64,000 bases of DNA. Source: CAMFKD01 sp964436955. GTDB taxonomy: Bacteria; Chlamydiota; Chlamydiia; Chlamydiales; JAJFMA01. The notes below the pieces were generated by a model. That model saw only the letters and a list, made by a program, of their open reading frames with translations, did not search any database and was not told the DNA's origin. The translations under genes and the position numbers were made by a program. The stretch spans positions 1 through 64,000 of the forward strand of contig CAYTFC010000004.1 of the NCBI GenBank assembly GCA_964436955.1, written 5' to 3'. Each line of letters starts with the position of its first letter. The stretch's first letter is position 1. Below are positions 33,433-42,876 of the stretch, in pieces.

Positions 33433-36141
33433 ATGGAACCGAAAAAAATAAATACATGGTGGAATCAATCTCCTGAAGAAATTTGCCGCAATCTTAAAAC
33501 AGATCTTCACCGAGGATTATCTAGAGAAGAAGCAGAGAAACGACTGCAAGAATTTGGGCCTAACCAACTGCCCGAACAAAAAAGGGTTTCTCCTCTTACA
33601 TTGCTTATCAACCAATTCTCAAGTTTCATTGTTTGGACTTTAATAGCTGCAGCCTTTATCGCCGGCTTCTTAGGTGAATGGGTGGATGCGACAGCAATTG
33701 GTGTGATTGTCGTTCTTAACGGACTCCTTGGTTTTTTTCAAGAATTTCGAGCTGATAAATCTCTTGCTGCTTTGCGCAAGATGGCCACTCTAACTTCTAA
33801 AGTCATTCGAAACGGAGAATTGCAAACGCTCCCTTCTGAAAAAATTGTCCCCGGAGATCTCGTTTTGATTGAGGCAGGTGATCGAATTCCTGCAGATGGG
33901 AGAATCATTCAATCAATTGAGTTGTCAACACAGGAAGCAGCTTTAACCGGTGAGTCCATGCCGATTCATAAAATTGCAGACCCATTAGAGAAACCAGATC
34001 TTTCAGTTGGCGACAAGAAAAACATGGGATTTCTCGGAACGGTTGCTGTCAGTGGAAAAGGCTACATGATTGTCACAGAAACCGGCCTTCAAACAGAACT
34101 TGGCAAAATTGCTTCGCTTTTACAGGGGGGAAGAGAAGAACAGACACCTCTTCAAATTCGACTAGAAGAGTTGGGACATCGTTTAGTGTGGATTTGCTTG
34201 GGAGTCGTGGCTTTAGTTTTTGCATTAGGTTTCTTTCGAGGGCAACCCTTGGTTGAAAATCTCCTTATTTCCATCAGTCTTGCTGTTGCCGCCATTCCGG
34301 AAGGCCTTCCTGCTATTGTGACAATAGCCTTATCCATTGGCGTTCGTAAAATGGCAAAGCGCAATGCACTAGTTCGTAGGCTCCCCTCTGTTGAAACATT
34401 AGGATGTACGAGTGTTATTTGTACGGATAAAACAGGAACCCTAACGCAAAATGAAATGATGGTTAGATCGATTTGGGTAAATGGTTCATTTGTGGATGTA
34501 ATGGGAGTGGGATATAACCCTGAGGGTGATTTTAAAGTCAAAGACGCCAAAATTAATTTCCAGGATAATCCTGAGCTGATCATGGCTCTCAAAATCGGCA
34601 CTCTATGCAACAGTGCGGAGCTGCATCAAAATCCTGAAAAAGGGTGGAGTATTGCTGGGGATCCAACGGAAGGGGCTCTTTTAACGGTGGCTGGAAAAGC
34701 CCAGCTTTTTAAACAAGATTTGGAGCAGAAGAACCCTATACTCGGTGAAATTCCTTTTGACTCTGAGAGAAAGAGAATGAGTATGGCAAGGCAAACAGAC
34801 GAGGGCTCCATGCTTTTTACCAAAGGAGCTACTGACGTTATTCTAGCTCATACTGAGTTCATTCTTCTTAATGGTAAGGTCGAACCTCTAACGGATGAGC
34901 GTAAAAAAAGTATTTTAGATGCAAATGCTTCTCTAGCAAGCCAGGCGCTTCGGGTACTCGCCGTAGGCTATCGTCCTTTGCCACAAGAAGTAAAAATCGA
35001 TCAATCGATTGAAGATCAACTTATTTTGGTTGGACTGATCGCTATGATGGATCCCCCAAGACCTGAAGTGAAGAAATCCATCGAAACCTGCAGAAATGCA
35101 GGGATCACCACTGTAATGATTACGGGCGATCATAAGGAAACAGCTGTTGCAGTGGCCAAGGAACTCAATTTGATGAAAGAGGGCGCCTTAGCCGTAACCG
35201 GGGCTGAACTCGAACAGATGGATGATCAACACTTAAAAGACAATGTGCGAAACATAGCCATCTATGCGCGCACTTCTGCTGCCCATAAATTAAGGATTGT
35301 CCGTGCCTGGAAATCGCTTGGAGAAGTCGTTGCCATGACCGGAGATGGCGTCAATGATGCACCTGCTATCAAAGAAGCAGATATCGGTGTGGCCATGGGC
35401 ATCACAGGGACAGATGTCACAAAAGAAGCTTCCGACATGGTGATTTTAGACGATAATTTTGCTTCCATTGTTAATGCCGTTGAGGAAGGACGTGGGATTT
35501 ACGATAACATTATTAAATTTGTCAATTATCTCATGTCCTCAAATATTGCCGAATTGCTTGTTATTTTTATGGGTATGCTGCTTGGCTTTAGAGATCCATT
35601 AGGGAATCCTTTCGTTTCTCTTTCGGCTATTCAGCTTCTATGGTTGAATCTTGTCACAGATGGCTTTCCTGCAATTGCACTAGGGCTTGATCCTGTCGAT
35701 CCAACTGCCATGAATCGTCCTCCAAGAAAATCTTCAGATTCCATTTTTCCTTTACGATTTGCCGTTCAATTATTCCTGACAGGTTTTGTGATTGCGGCTG
35801 GAACTCTTGCCGCTTGTCATTTTGGTCTAAGCCAAAGTGCAGAACTGGCTCAAACAATGGCATTCACAACCTTGGTCGTATTAGAAATTGTCAGAGTCCA
35901 AATGGTGCGATCCCAATACCATATGAGTATTTTTTCGAATCCCTATATCATCTTAGCTTTGGCTAGTTCACTTCTACTCCATCTACTTGTAGTTTACACT
36001 CCATTCCTACAAACAATCTTCGGAACAGTCCCTCTTAATTTAACCGAATGGGGTGTGATTTTGACAGTTGCCATTGTGGTATGGGTCATCAGCACTTTCA
36101 TAAATTTTTTATTCAAAAAACCACAGTTACAAAAAAGTTAA
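33433..36141 (+). CDS. Ca2+-type (P2A) cation-transporting ATPase
   Basis: A 902-residue P-type ATPase. The start is taken at ATG 33433 because AAGGAG (33421-33426) is correctly spaced to it; ATG 33427 lies against the Shine-Dalgarno. It has the N-terminal cation ATPase domain (LSREEAEKRLQEFGPNQLPE), the ion-site motif AAIPEGLPAIVTIALS, phosphorylation site DKTGTLTQNE (Asp332), TGDGVNDAPAIKEADIGVAM and a C-terminal domain with NLVTDGFPAIALGLDP. This is the PMR1/SERCA-like bacterial group that exports Ca2+ or Mn2+. It is not a copper ATPase, so its place in a copper block is notable. In some other bacteria such ATPases sit beside phosphoketolase genes. Confidence 0.87.
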   Translation: MEPKKINTWWNQSPEEICRNLKTDLHRGLSREEAEKRLQEFGPNQLPEQKRVSPLTLLINQFSSFIVWTLIAAAFIAGFLGEWVDATAIGVIVVLNGLLGFFQEFRADKSLAALRKMATLTSKVIRNGELQTLPSEKIVPGDLVLIEAGDRIPADGRIIQSIELSTQEAALTGESMPIHKIADPLEKPDLSVGDKKNMGFLGTVAVSGKGYMIVTETGLQTELGKIASLLQGGREEQTPLQIRLEELGHRLVWICLGVVALVFALGFFRGQPLVENLLISISLAVAAIPEGLPAIVTIALSIGVRKMAKRNALVRRLPSVETLGCTSVICTDKTGTLTQNEMMVRSIWVNGSFVDVMGVGYNPEGDFKVKDAKINFQDNPELIMALKIGTLCNSAELHQNPEKGWSIAGDPTEGALLTVAGKAQLFKQDLEQKNPILGEIPFDSERKRMSMARQTDEGSMLFTKGATDVILAHTEFILLNGKVEPLTDERKKSILDANASLASQALRVLAVGYRPLPQEVKIDQSIEDQLILVGLIAMMDPPRPEVKKSIETCRNAGITTVMITGDHKETAVAVAKELNLMKEGALAVTGAELEQMDDQHLKDNVRNIAIYARTSAAHKLRIVRAWKSLGEVVAMTGDGVNDAPAIKEADIGVAMGITGTDVTKEASDMVILDDNFASIVNAVEEGRGIYDNIIKFVNYLMSSNIAELLVIFMGMLLGFRDPLGNPFVSLSAIQLLWLNLVTDGFPAIALGLDPVDPTAMNRPPRKSSDSIFPLRFAVQLFLTGFVIAAGTLAACHFGLSQSAELAQTMAFTTLVVLEIVRVQMVRSQYHMSIFSNPYIILALASSLLLHLLVVYTPFLQTIFGTVPLNLTEWGVILTVAIVVWVISTFINFLFKKPQLQKS

Positions 36142-36156
36142 TAGGAATAAGACATT

Positions 36157-38565
36157 ATGGAACAGTTTACAGCTCTAGAATCAACTTTGGATCAGGAAGA
36201 GCTTAAAGAATCTCTTACCCCCTTAGAAATAAATAAGATCGATGCTTATTGGAGAGCTGCAAACTATCTTTCTGTGGGGCAAATTTATCTGCTAGATAAT
36301 CCGCTTCTTAAAAAACCTCTCTCACTTCAACATATTAAGAGAAGGCTTTTAGGACACTGGGGAACAACACCTGGGTTGAATTTTATTTATGCCCATCTCA
36401 ACCGTCTAATCAAAGCCCATGATCTCAACATGCTCTTTTTGGCTGGTCCTGGGCATGGTGGACCAGGGGTTGTCGCTAATGTCTATCTTGAGGGCACGTA
36501 CTCCGAATTCTATCCAAACATCTCTCAAGACGAAGAAGGAATGAAGAAGCTCTTCAAGCAATTTTCTTTTCCTGGGGGAATTCCTAGCCATGTCGCACCT
36601 GAAACACCCGGATCAATCAACGAAGGAGGAGAACTCGGATATGTACTCTCACATGCATATGGAGCAATATTTGATAATCCCGATCTCATCGCGTGCTGCG
36701 TAGTCGGAGATGGAGAAGCTGAAACTGGACCGCTCGCAACGAGCTGGCATTCTAATAAATTTATCAATCCCATTCATGATGGTGCTGTACTCCCTATCCT
36801 CCATCTAAATGGCTTTAAAATTGCCAATCCTACAGTGCTTGCTCGGATTGATCGAGATGAATTAGAAGACCTCTTCCGTGGCTATGGTTATAATCCCTAT
36901 TTTGTTGCCGGATCAGATCCCGAAACTATGCATAAGCTGATGGCGGCAACACTAGATATTGTGATTGCTGAAATTAAGGAAATTCAACAGCTCGCACGTG
37001 TAAAAAATATCAGCAAACGGCCTCGCTGGCCAATGATTATTCTGCAAACGCCGAAAGGGTGGACCGGTCTTAAAGAAATTGATGGAAAGCAAGTTGAAGG
37101 TTCCTGGCGCTCACATCAGGTCCCATTTACAGACTTTGCCACTAATCCAAGTCGATTAAAACTTCTAGAAGATTGGATGAAAAGCTATCGACCAGAGGAA
37201 CTCTTTGATGAACAAGGTAAGTTCAAGCCCGATCTGGCAGAGTTGGCTCCACATGGTACTCGTCGAATGGGATCTAATCCACATGCCAATGGTGGAATTT
37301 TATTAAGAGATCTGCGCATGCCTAATTTCCGCGATTATGCTGTTTCAGTGACTAAGCCTGGAATCGTTGAAGGAGAAGCCACGCGTATCTTGGGTCGCTT
37401 TTTGCGTGATATTATGAAACTGAATATGGACAGTCGAAATTTCCGTGTGATGGGGCCTGATGAGACCGCTTCAAATCGACTAGAGGCCTTGTTTGAAGTT
37501 ACTGGGCGTGCATTTGATGGAAAGATCTATTCCAGTGATGATGATTATCTTTCACCAGATGGAAGGGTCATGGAAATGTTAAGCGAACATATGTGTCAAG
37601 GATGGCTTGAAGGTTATCTTTTGACGGGAAGACATGGTTTGTTCTCTTGCTACGAGGCTTTTATCCATATTATCGATTCGATGTTCAATCAACATGCAAA
37701 ATGGTTGAAGACAACACGACGTATCCCTTGGCGCCGGCCGATTGCTTCATTAAACTATCTTTTAACTTCACATGTGTGGCGTCAAGATCACAATGGATTT
37801 TCTCATCAAGACCCTGGATTTATCGACCATGTCGTGAATAAAAAAGCTGAAGTCATTCGAGTGTACCTACCACCAGACACAAATACACTACTTTCAGTGG
37901 CTAATCACTGCCTAAAAAGCAAGAACTACGTCAATGTGATTGTCGCTGGAAAACAACCAGCCCTTCAATATCTCACTATGGATGAAGCTGTTCAACATTG
38001 CTCTAAGGGTATTGGAATATGGAAATGGGCCAGCAATGACTTTGACAATGAACCTGATGTGGTCATGGCTTGTGCCGGTGACGTTCCTACCATGGAAACT
38101 TTAGCTGCTGTAGACTTGCTTCGACGTCATGTTCCTGATTTAAAAGTTCGTTTTATCAACGTCATCGATTTGATGGTCCTTCAGCCGCAAAGCGAACATC
38201 CCCATGGTCTTTCAGATCAAGAGTTCGACGAAATATTTACAACAGATAAACCGATTATTTTTGCTTTCCATGGTTACCCTTGGCTAATTCATCGTCTTAC
38301 ATATAGAAGAGCAAACCACAAAAATCTTCATGTTAGGGGATATAAAGAGGAAGGGACAACGACTACACCTTTTGACATGGTCGTTCTCAATGATCTCGAT
38401 CGCTTCCATTTATTTGTTGATACAGTGGAAAGAGTGCCGCGATTTTCCAAGAGGACTGCTTACATAAGAGAATTGGCAGAAAGCAAATTACTGGAACACA
38501 AAAATTACATTCAAGAGTTTGGGGATGATCTTCCAGAAATTCGTGACTGGAAATGGCCTTATTAA
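36157..38565 (+). CDS. xfp: Phosphoketolase (xylulose-5-P/fructose-6-P)
   Basis: An 802-residue thiamine-diphosphate enzyme that splits xylulose-5-phosphate or fructose-6-phosphate with phosphate into acetyl-phosphate and a shorter sugar phosphate. Diagnostic stretches are WRAANYLSVGQIYLLDNPLL, HWGTTPGLNFIYAHLNRLI, GPGHGGPGVVANVYLEGTYS, the TPP-binding VGDGEAETGPLATSWHSNKF, and SYEAF-like HGLFSCYEAFIHIIDSM. The length equals the family norm. It lies between the Ca2+-type ATPase and an outer-membrane lipoprotein on the same strand. It could give ATP through acetate kinase from host sugar phosphates, which would be unusual for an energy-dependent chlamydia. Confidence 0.93.
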   Translation: MEQFTALESTLDQEELKESLTPLEINKIDAYWRAANYLSVGQIYLLDNPLLKKPLSLQHIKRRLLGHWGTTPGLNFIYAHLNRLIKAHDLNMLFLAGPGHGGPGVVANVYLEGTYSEFYPNISQDEEGMKKLFKQFSFPGGIPSHVAPETPGSINEGGELGYVLSHAYGAIFDNPDLIACCVVGDGEAETGPLATSWHSNKFINPIHDGAVLPILHLNGFKIANPTVLARIDRDELEDLFRGYGYNPYFVAGSDPETMHKLMAATLDIVIAEIKEIQQLARVKNISKRPRWPMIILQTPKGWTGLKEIDGKQVEGSWRSHQVPFTDFATNPSRLKLLEDWMKSYRPEELFDEQGKFKPDLAELAPHGTRRMGSNPHANGGILLRDLRMPNFRDYAVSVTKPGIVEGEATRILGRFLRDIMKLNMDSRNFRVMGPDETASNRLEALFEVTGRAFDGKIYSSDDDYLSPDGRVMEMLSEHMCQGWLEGYLLTGRHGLFSCYEAFIHIIDSMFNQHAKWLKTTRRIPWRRPIASLNYLLTSHVWRQDHNGFSHQDPGFIDHVVNKKAEVIRVYLPPDTNTLLSVANHCLKSKNYVNVIVAGKQPALQYLTMDEAVQHCSKGIGIWKWASNDFDNEPDVVMACAGDVPTMETLAAVDLLRRHVPDLKVRFINVIDLMVLQPQSEHPHGLSDQEFDEIFTTDKPIIFAFHGYPWLIHRLTYRRANHKNLHVRGYKEEGTTTTPFDMVVLNDLDRFHLFVDTVERVPRFSKRTAYIRELAESKLLEHKNYIQEFGDDLPEIRDWKWPY

Positions 38566-38576
38566 AGGAAATATTA

Positions 38577-39968
38577 ATGACTAAATTACAAGTAATCGGA
38601 ATAACAGCCCTCTCTCTTTTTATTTCTAGCTGTGCCCGTGTGCCGCATGGAAGTGAGGAGCAAGTGGTGGGCATCGTGCAAGAACGGATTGGAAAAGAAG
38701 TTCTCTGGAATCACTCTTGTTACGAGGATCCATGTATAAAAGCTTACATACAAGATCTAGTGTATCAAACGCTTACATCTGAGTCGGTTGTCCAAATTGC
38801 TCTTCTGAACAATCCCCAAATTCAAGCAACATTTGAAGAGCTTGGAATTGCTCAAGCAGATTTAGTTGAGGCTGGTCTTCTTTCCAATCCCGCTTTTGAA
38901 GTCGAGGTTCGCTATCCTCACGTAAAAAAATTAAGAACTAATATTGAATATCTTGTAACAGCGACATTCCTAGATATTTTCTTGGTGCCTCTTCGTACAA
39001 GATTGGCAACAGCAGAACTCGAACAGGCAAAACGCAGAGTTACCAATGAGATTTTAAATTTAGCCTTTGAGGTCAGACAAACTTATTATGAACTCTTAGC
39101 TGAACAGCAAAAGCTCAAATACACGAGATCTATTGTCGAATTGACAAGTATTCATGGTGAAATTGTTTCAAGACAAAACATAGTAGGAAATGTCAATCGT
39201 CTCGATTTTCAGCAAGTGCAGGCTAGATTGTTAGAAGCCAAACTGGAAATCGCCAAAGAACAAACTAAAATTATTCGTCTTAGAGAGAAATTAAATAGAC
39301 TCTTGGGTCTTAGCGAAGAAGTCTGCCTTCGTTTACCAGAAGAAATCCCAGAAGAGATCGATTACCAAGGGTTTGATCTTTGCGCCTTAGAATCGATTGC
39401 TTTAGAAGAAAGACTAGACCTACAAGAAGCACGATTTGAAGTCATTCGATTAAGTCGAATGCTTGGGCTAAAAGATTGGTGGACATTTACAAACCTAAAA
39501 GCTGGCCTTGCCGGTGAGCGCGATCCTGATGGATTAAACTTAGTGGGTTATGGAGTATCAGGAGAAATTCCAATTTTCAACTTTGGGCAAGCCGCCAGAA
39601 TGCGCATTTTTGCTCAACTTAGACAAGCCCAAGATCGTTTTTTAGCCTTAGAAATACGCATTCTTTCCGAGGTAAGAGAAGCCCATAAACTTCTCATAAG
39701 CGATTTAGGAATGATCAATGATTATCGAGGGGGAATCATTCCTTTGCAAAGTAAAATCCTTAGTTCTTCAGAAGAATTATATAATGTAATGGGTCTTGGC
39801 GTTGATCGTCTTTTAGAAAACAAACGTCAGGAATTAGAAGCCTATCGAAACTATCTTGAAATTCTTAAAGATTACTGGGTAGCACGAGTCCAGCTTGATA
39901 AAGCATTGGGAGGTTATTTATTTCGCTTATTATCTCAAGACGGTTGCATCGAAGGAGCTATAGAATGA
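38577..39968 (+). CDS. Outer membrane efflux lipoprotein, TolC-like
   Basis: A protein of about 463 residues. ATG at 38577 with AAAGGAA six bases upstream gives signal MTKLQVIGITALSLFISSC, a lipobox with Cys at residue 19; the earlier frame start at 38553 lies inside the phosphoketolase gene. Two OEP repeats follow, for example ESVVQIALLNNPQIQATFEE and AFEVRQTYYELLAEQQKLKY. It is the third TolC-family protein in the window and has no RND partner beside it. It may serve copper export with the multicopper oxidase that follows, whose ATG overlaps its end. Confidence 0.8.
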   Translation: MTKLQVIGITALSLFISSCARVPHGSEEQVVGIVQERIGKEVLWNHSCYEDPCIKAYIQDLVYQTLTSESVVQIALLNNPQIQATFEELGIAQADLVEAGLLSNPAFEVEVRYPHVKKLRTNIEYLVTATFLDIFLVPLRTRLATAELEQAKRRVTNEILNLAFEVRQTYYELLAEQQKLKYTRSIVELTSIHGEIVSRQNIVGNVNRLDFQQVQARLLEAKLEIAKEQTKIIRLREKLNRLLGLSEEVCLRLPEEIPEEIDYQGFDLCALESIALEERLDLQEARFEVIRLSRMLGLKDWWTFTNLKAGLAGERDPDGLNLVGYGVSGEIPIFNFGQAARMRIFAQLRQAQDRFLALEIRILSEVREAHKLLISDLGMINDYRGGIIPLQSKILSSSEELYNVMGLGVDRLLENKRQELEAYRNYLEILKDYWVARVQLDKALGGYLFRLLSQDGCIEGAIE

Positions 39969-41803
39969 AAACTTGTTTTACCTTTTTAGGACTTTTTACC
40001 GCTTGCGCGCTTTATGGCCAAATGAATCATAACATGAGTTCGCCTAACTCTAAGATGGATCAATCTAACAAGCCTATTGAAGAAACAATGCAAGGAATGG
40101 ACCAATCTCAAATGCAGAGTATGGATCATTCTAAGATGCAAAATATGCCTATGCAAGAGCACCAGCAAATGATGCAGAAAAATCAAATGGATCAAATGGA
40201 GAGAAACGAACAAAACATCCAAAAAAGCCGAGAGGGTGCCAAAAATGAGGATCAGCCCACAAAAGGAATCTTAAGGTATCCATCTGTCATCACACCTAAT
40301 GTGGGTTCTCTTCCATGGAAAATGGATGGCGATGTAAAGGTATTTCACCTTATTGCCGAACCAATTCGTAGGGAATTTGCTCCTGGCTTTTGGGTTAACT
40401 GTTGGGGTTATAATGGATCAACTCCAGGTCCTACTATTGAAGCTGTCGAAGGAGATCGAGTCAGAATCCTTGTAACAAATAAACTAAATGAGCCTACATC
40501 CGTTCATTGGCATGGAATTATTTTACCAAATGGTATGGATGGAGTCGCAGGTTTGAATCAAAAAGCCATTCCACCTGGGGACACCTTCAAATACGAATTT
40601 ACTCTAAAGCAAAATGGTACATTTATGTATCACTCGCATTCGGATGAGATGACTCAAATTGCTTTTGGCATGGAAGGTTTTTTCATTATCCATCCACGTA
40701 ACGGCGATGATCCACCAATTGATCGTGATTTTGCAATCTTTTTACATGAATGGCGAGTTCCAATGGGAGCTAAAACACCCAATCCATTCGAAATGCTCGA
40801 TTTTAATTTATTTACTTTCAATAGCGTTTTATATCCTACTACCGAGTCGTTAGTTGTTAAAACTGGTGATCGGGTACGCATTCGCTTTGGAAATGTCATG
40901 ATGAACACTCACCCTATTCATATACACGGGCATGAGTTCTTAGTAACAAGAAAAGGAGGTAAAAGGCTTCCTCCTGCTGGACAATCTAGCGAAGTTACAG
41001 TGCTTGTTGCTCCAGGCGAAACAAGAGATATCGAATTCATTGCAGATAATCCTGGAGACTGGGCCCTGCATTGCCATAAATCCCATCATGTCATGAATCA
41101 AATGCAACACGATCTTCCAAATTTAACAGGAATAAACAAGAAAGGGATCGAAGAGCGAATTAAACAATTTTTCCCAGACTTTATGGGCTTAATGAATATC
41201 AATGGAATGGGGGATATGTTTGAAATGTATGGATCTAAAGAGATGATGGACATGGGATTTGAAATGAAATACCCATCAAATCTCTCACCAATCGGCAGTC
41301 CTGGCCCATTTGGTGTCATTGAAATGGGTGGCATGTTTACCATTTTCAAAGTTAGGGATAATTTAACCAGCTATGCTGATCCAGGTTGGTACCAGCATCC
41401 TCCAGGAACGGTCGCTGAATCTATTGACAATGGAAAAAATATGAACCAGATGAAACATCAAGATCATAATATGAATACGATGAATCCTCTTGGAATGAAA
41501 CAAAATATGGGATCAATGGATCATGATATGCAAAATATGAAAGGGATGCAAATGCAAAATTCACCCCACAATATGAACACGGTCAGCTGGTTTAGTCAAG
41601 AAGAGGATCAAAAAGAACCGCATGGTCAAGAAAATACCAATTGGATGCAGAGTAAACCTGAAGACAGTATGGGCGGCCATATGGGTGGACATATGCCTGG
41701 TGGGCAGAAGAAAAATATGAGTCCGAATATGCAGGGGATGTCTCATGATATGGATATGCCCAACATGAATGAGAATCTAATGCAACAACACCAAGGACAC
41801 TAA
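39965..41803 (+). CDS. Multicopper oxidase with Met-rich ends
   Basis: A secreted oxidase of about 612 residues, starting at ATG 39965 after AAGGAG, with signal peptide KTCFTFLGLFTACALYGQ. Copper ligands are visible: HWHG (about residue 181), YHSHS (about 222), HPIHIHGHEF (about 316) and HCHKSHHVMNQM (about 369), the last with an axial Met as in type-1 sites. Long Met/Gln/His-rich extensions (residues about 20-85 and about 460-612) probably bind Cu(I) and resemble those of CopA or CueO. It would oxidise Cu(I) to the less toxic Cu(II) in the periplasm. Confidence 0.88.
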   Translation: MKTCFTFLGLFTACALYGQMNHNMSSPNSKMDQSNKPIEETMQGMDQSQMQSMDHSKMQNMPMQEHQQMMQKNQMDQMERNEQNIQKSREGAKNEDQPTKGILRYPSVITPNVGSLPWKMDGDVKVFHLIAEPIRREFAPGFWVNCWGYNGSTPGPTIEAVEGDRVRILVTNKLNEPTSVHWHGIILPNGMDGVAGLNQKAIPPGDTFKYEFTLKQNGTFMYHSHSDEMTQIAFGMEGFFIIHPRNGDDPPIDRDFAIFLHEWRVPMGAKTPNPFEMLDFNLFTFNSVLYPTTESLVVKTGDRVRIRFGNVMMNTHPIHIHGHEFLVTRKGGKRLPPAGQSSEVTVLVAPGETRDIEFIADNPGDWALHCHKSHHVMNQMQHDLPNLTGINKKGIEERIKQFFPDFMGLMNINGMGDMFEMYGSKEMMDMGFEMKYPSNLSPIGSPGPFGVIEMGGMFTIFKVRDNLTSYADPGWYQHPPGTVAESIDNGKNMNQMKHQDHNMNTMNPLGMKQNMGSMDHDMQNMKGMQMQNSPHNMNTVSWFSQEEDQKEPHGQENTNWMQSKPEDSMGGHMGGHMPGGQKKNMSPNMQGMSHDMDMPNMNENLMQQHQGH

Positions 41804-42388
41804 ATGAACAAGCAATTAATTTTGGGTTTATTGTGTATGTTGTGCTTTACAGTTCTTTTTGGCCATGAAGAGCATAAAAGTATGGAGGAGAGCAAAACTC
41901 CACAAGAAAGCATCACTCCCTCTTCAGGTCAACCGACTGTTAAGCATTTTGGTGGTAGGCCATTAACTTGGACGCAATGGGTCGGAAGCTTTCATTTTAT
42001 TTTTCTACACTTCCCTCTTGCTTTGATCGCAATGACTGCTATTTCTGAGTTTTTATTTACTTGGTTCCAAAGGCCTATTTTTGATTATTCCTCTCGATTT
42101 ATGTTAATTGCAGCGGCTGTTTTTTCGGTTCCTACGGCTTTATTAGGACTAACTTATAGTTATACAGCCTCTTATAGTGGAATACTTGCTGATTTCATTT
42201 GGTGGCATATGTGGTTTGGAATAGCAACTGCTGTATTTGCAATCATTGTGGCTTTTCTTCGGGAACGATTAGGAAGAAGTAAGCTTTACTTTACAAGTCT
42301 TTTTCTCTTGTTCCTGTTGGTAAATATCACAGGATATCTCGGAGGAGGAATGACATTTGGGCCTTACCACATGTATCCTCCTCTTTAA
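41804..42388 (+). CDS. Small integral membrane protein (DUF2231-like) in copper block
   Basis: A 194-residue protein whose ATG directly follows the oxidase stop. It has a signal-like start (KQLILGLLCMLCFTVLFG), a His/Glu segment (HEEHKS) and four transmembrane helices, including FHFIFLHFPLALIAMTAISE, MLIAAAVFSVPTALLGLTYS and WWHMWFGIATAVFAIIVAFL. His residues in several helices (FHFIFLHFP, WWHMWF) and the C-terminal YHMYPPL could bind heme or copper. DUF2231-like proteins often accompany copper genes. The family call is moderate. Confidence 0.65.
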   Translation: MNKQLILGLLCMLCFTVLFGHEEHKSMEESKTPQESITPSSGQPTVKHFGGRPLTWTQWVGSFHFIFLHFPLALIAMTAISEFLFTWFQRPIFDYSSRFMLIAAAVFSVPTALLGLTYSYTASYSGILADFIWWHMWFGIATAVFAIIVAFLRERLGRSKLYFTSLFLLFLLVNITGYLGGGMTFGPYHMYPPL

Positions 42389-42410
42389 CCAAACCAAAAT
42401 GGAGTGTTTT

Positions 42411-42791
42411 ATGGAAAATAAAGGAAATAACAAAGAAAACAATAAAGGATGCTGTTCAACACATGCTTCCTTTCCTCAAACAGATTCTAAAGAAATGCAA
42501 AAATTAATGGAATGCATGAGCGTTTGTGCTGCTTGTTCCAAAATGTGCATTGATCAAGGTCAAAAGAAAACAGCAGCTTTATGCGCTGAATGTGCTGACG
42601 TATGTTCTCTAGCAATAAAAGCTCAAAGCAATCAGTCAGAATTTCAACATCAGATCATGGACCTTTGTGCACAAATATGTCGAAAATGTGCAGAAGAATG
42701 CAAAAAAATGAAAGTTGACCACTGTCAAGAATGTGCAGAAGTTTGTACTCGCTGTGCTGAGTCTTGTTCAACAGCTCATAGCCATCATTAA
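42411..42791 (+). CDS. DUF326-type four-helix copper-binding protein
   Basis: A 126-residue Cys-rich protein. ATG 42411 follows GGAG. Cys residues are spaced at helix-like intervals: CMSVCAACSKMC, AALCAECADVC, LCAQICRKCAEEC, HCQECAEVCTRCAESC. This is the signature of DUF326/Csp-like proteins that store many Cu(I) ions inside a helix bundle. There is no signal peptide, so cytosolic storage is expected. It ends with HSHH. It completes the copper set: efflux, oxidation and storage. A terminator hairpin follows at once. Confidence 0.85.
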   Translation: MENKGNNKENNKGCCSTHASFPQTDSKEMQKLMECMSVCAACSKMCIDQGQKKTAALCAECADVCSLAIKAQSNQSEFQHQIMDLCAQICRKCAEECKKMKVDHCQECAEVCTRCAESCSTAHSHH

Positions 42792-42796
42792 TCCTC

Positions 42797-42832
42797 AAGA
42801 AAGCCTTAAGATATTTACCTTAAGGCTTTCTT
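42797..42832 (+). terminator. Perfect 14-bp-arm hairpin after copper-binding gene
   Basis: Arms AAGAAAGCCTTAAG (42797-42810) and CTTAAGGCTTTCTT (42819-42832) enclose an 8-nt loop. It lies 6 bp past the stop codon and would end the copper operon, so the truncated glgP beyond it needs its own promoter or is silent. Confidence 0.75.
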
Positions 42833-42876
42833 AGAAATAGCCAATAGGCAGTTTTAATATTTTATGGGAGAAATAA

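Noticed and set aside
35135..35160. Third copy of the GAAACAGCTG site
   Set aside because: GGAAACAGCTGTTGC lies inside the cation ATPase gene and is not a palindrome beyond AACAGCTGTT.
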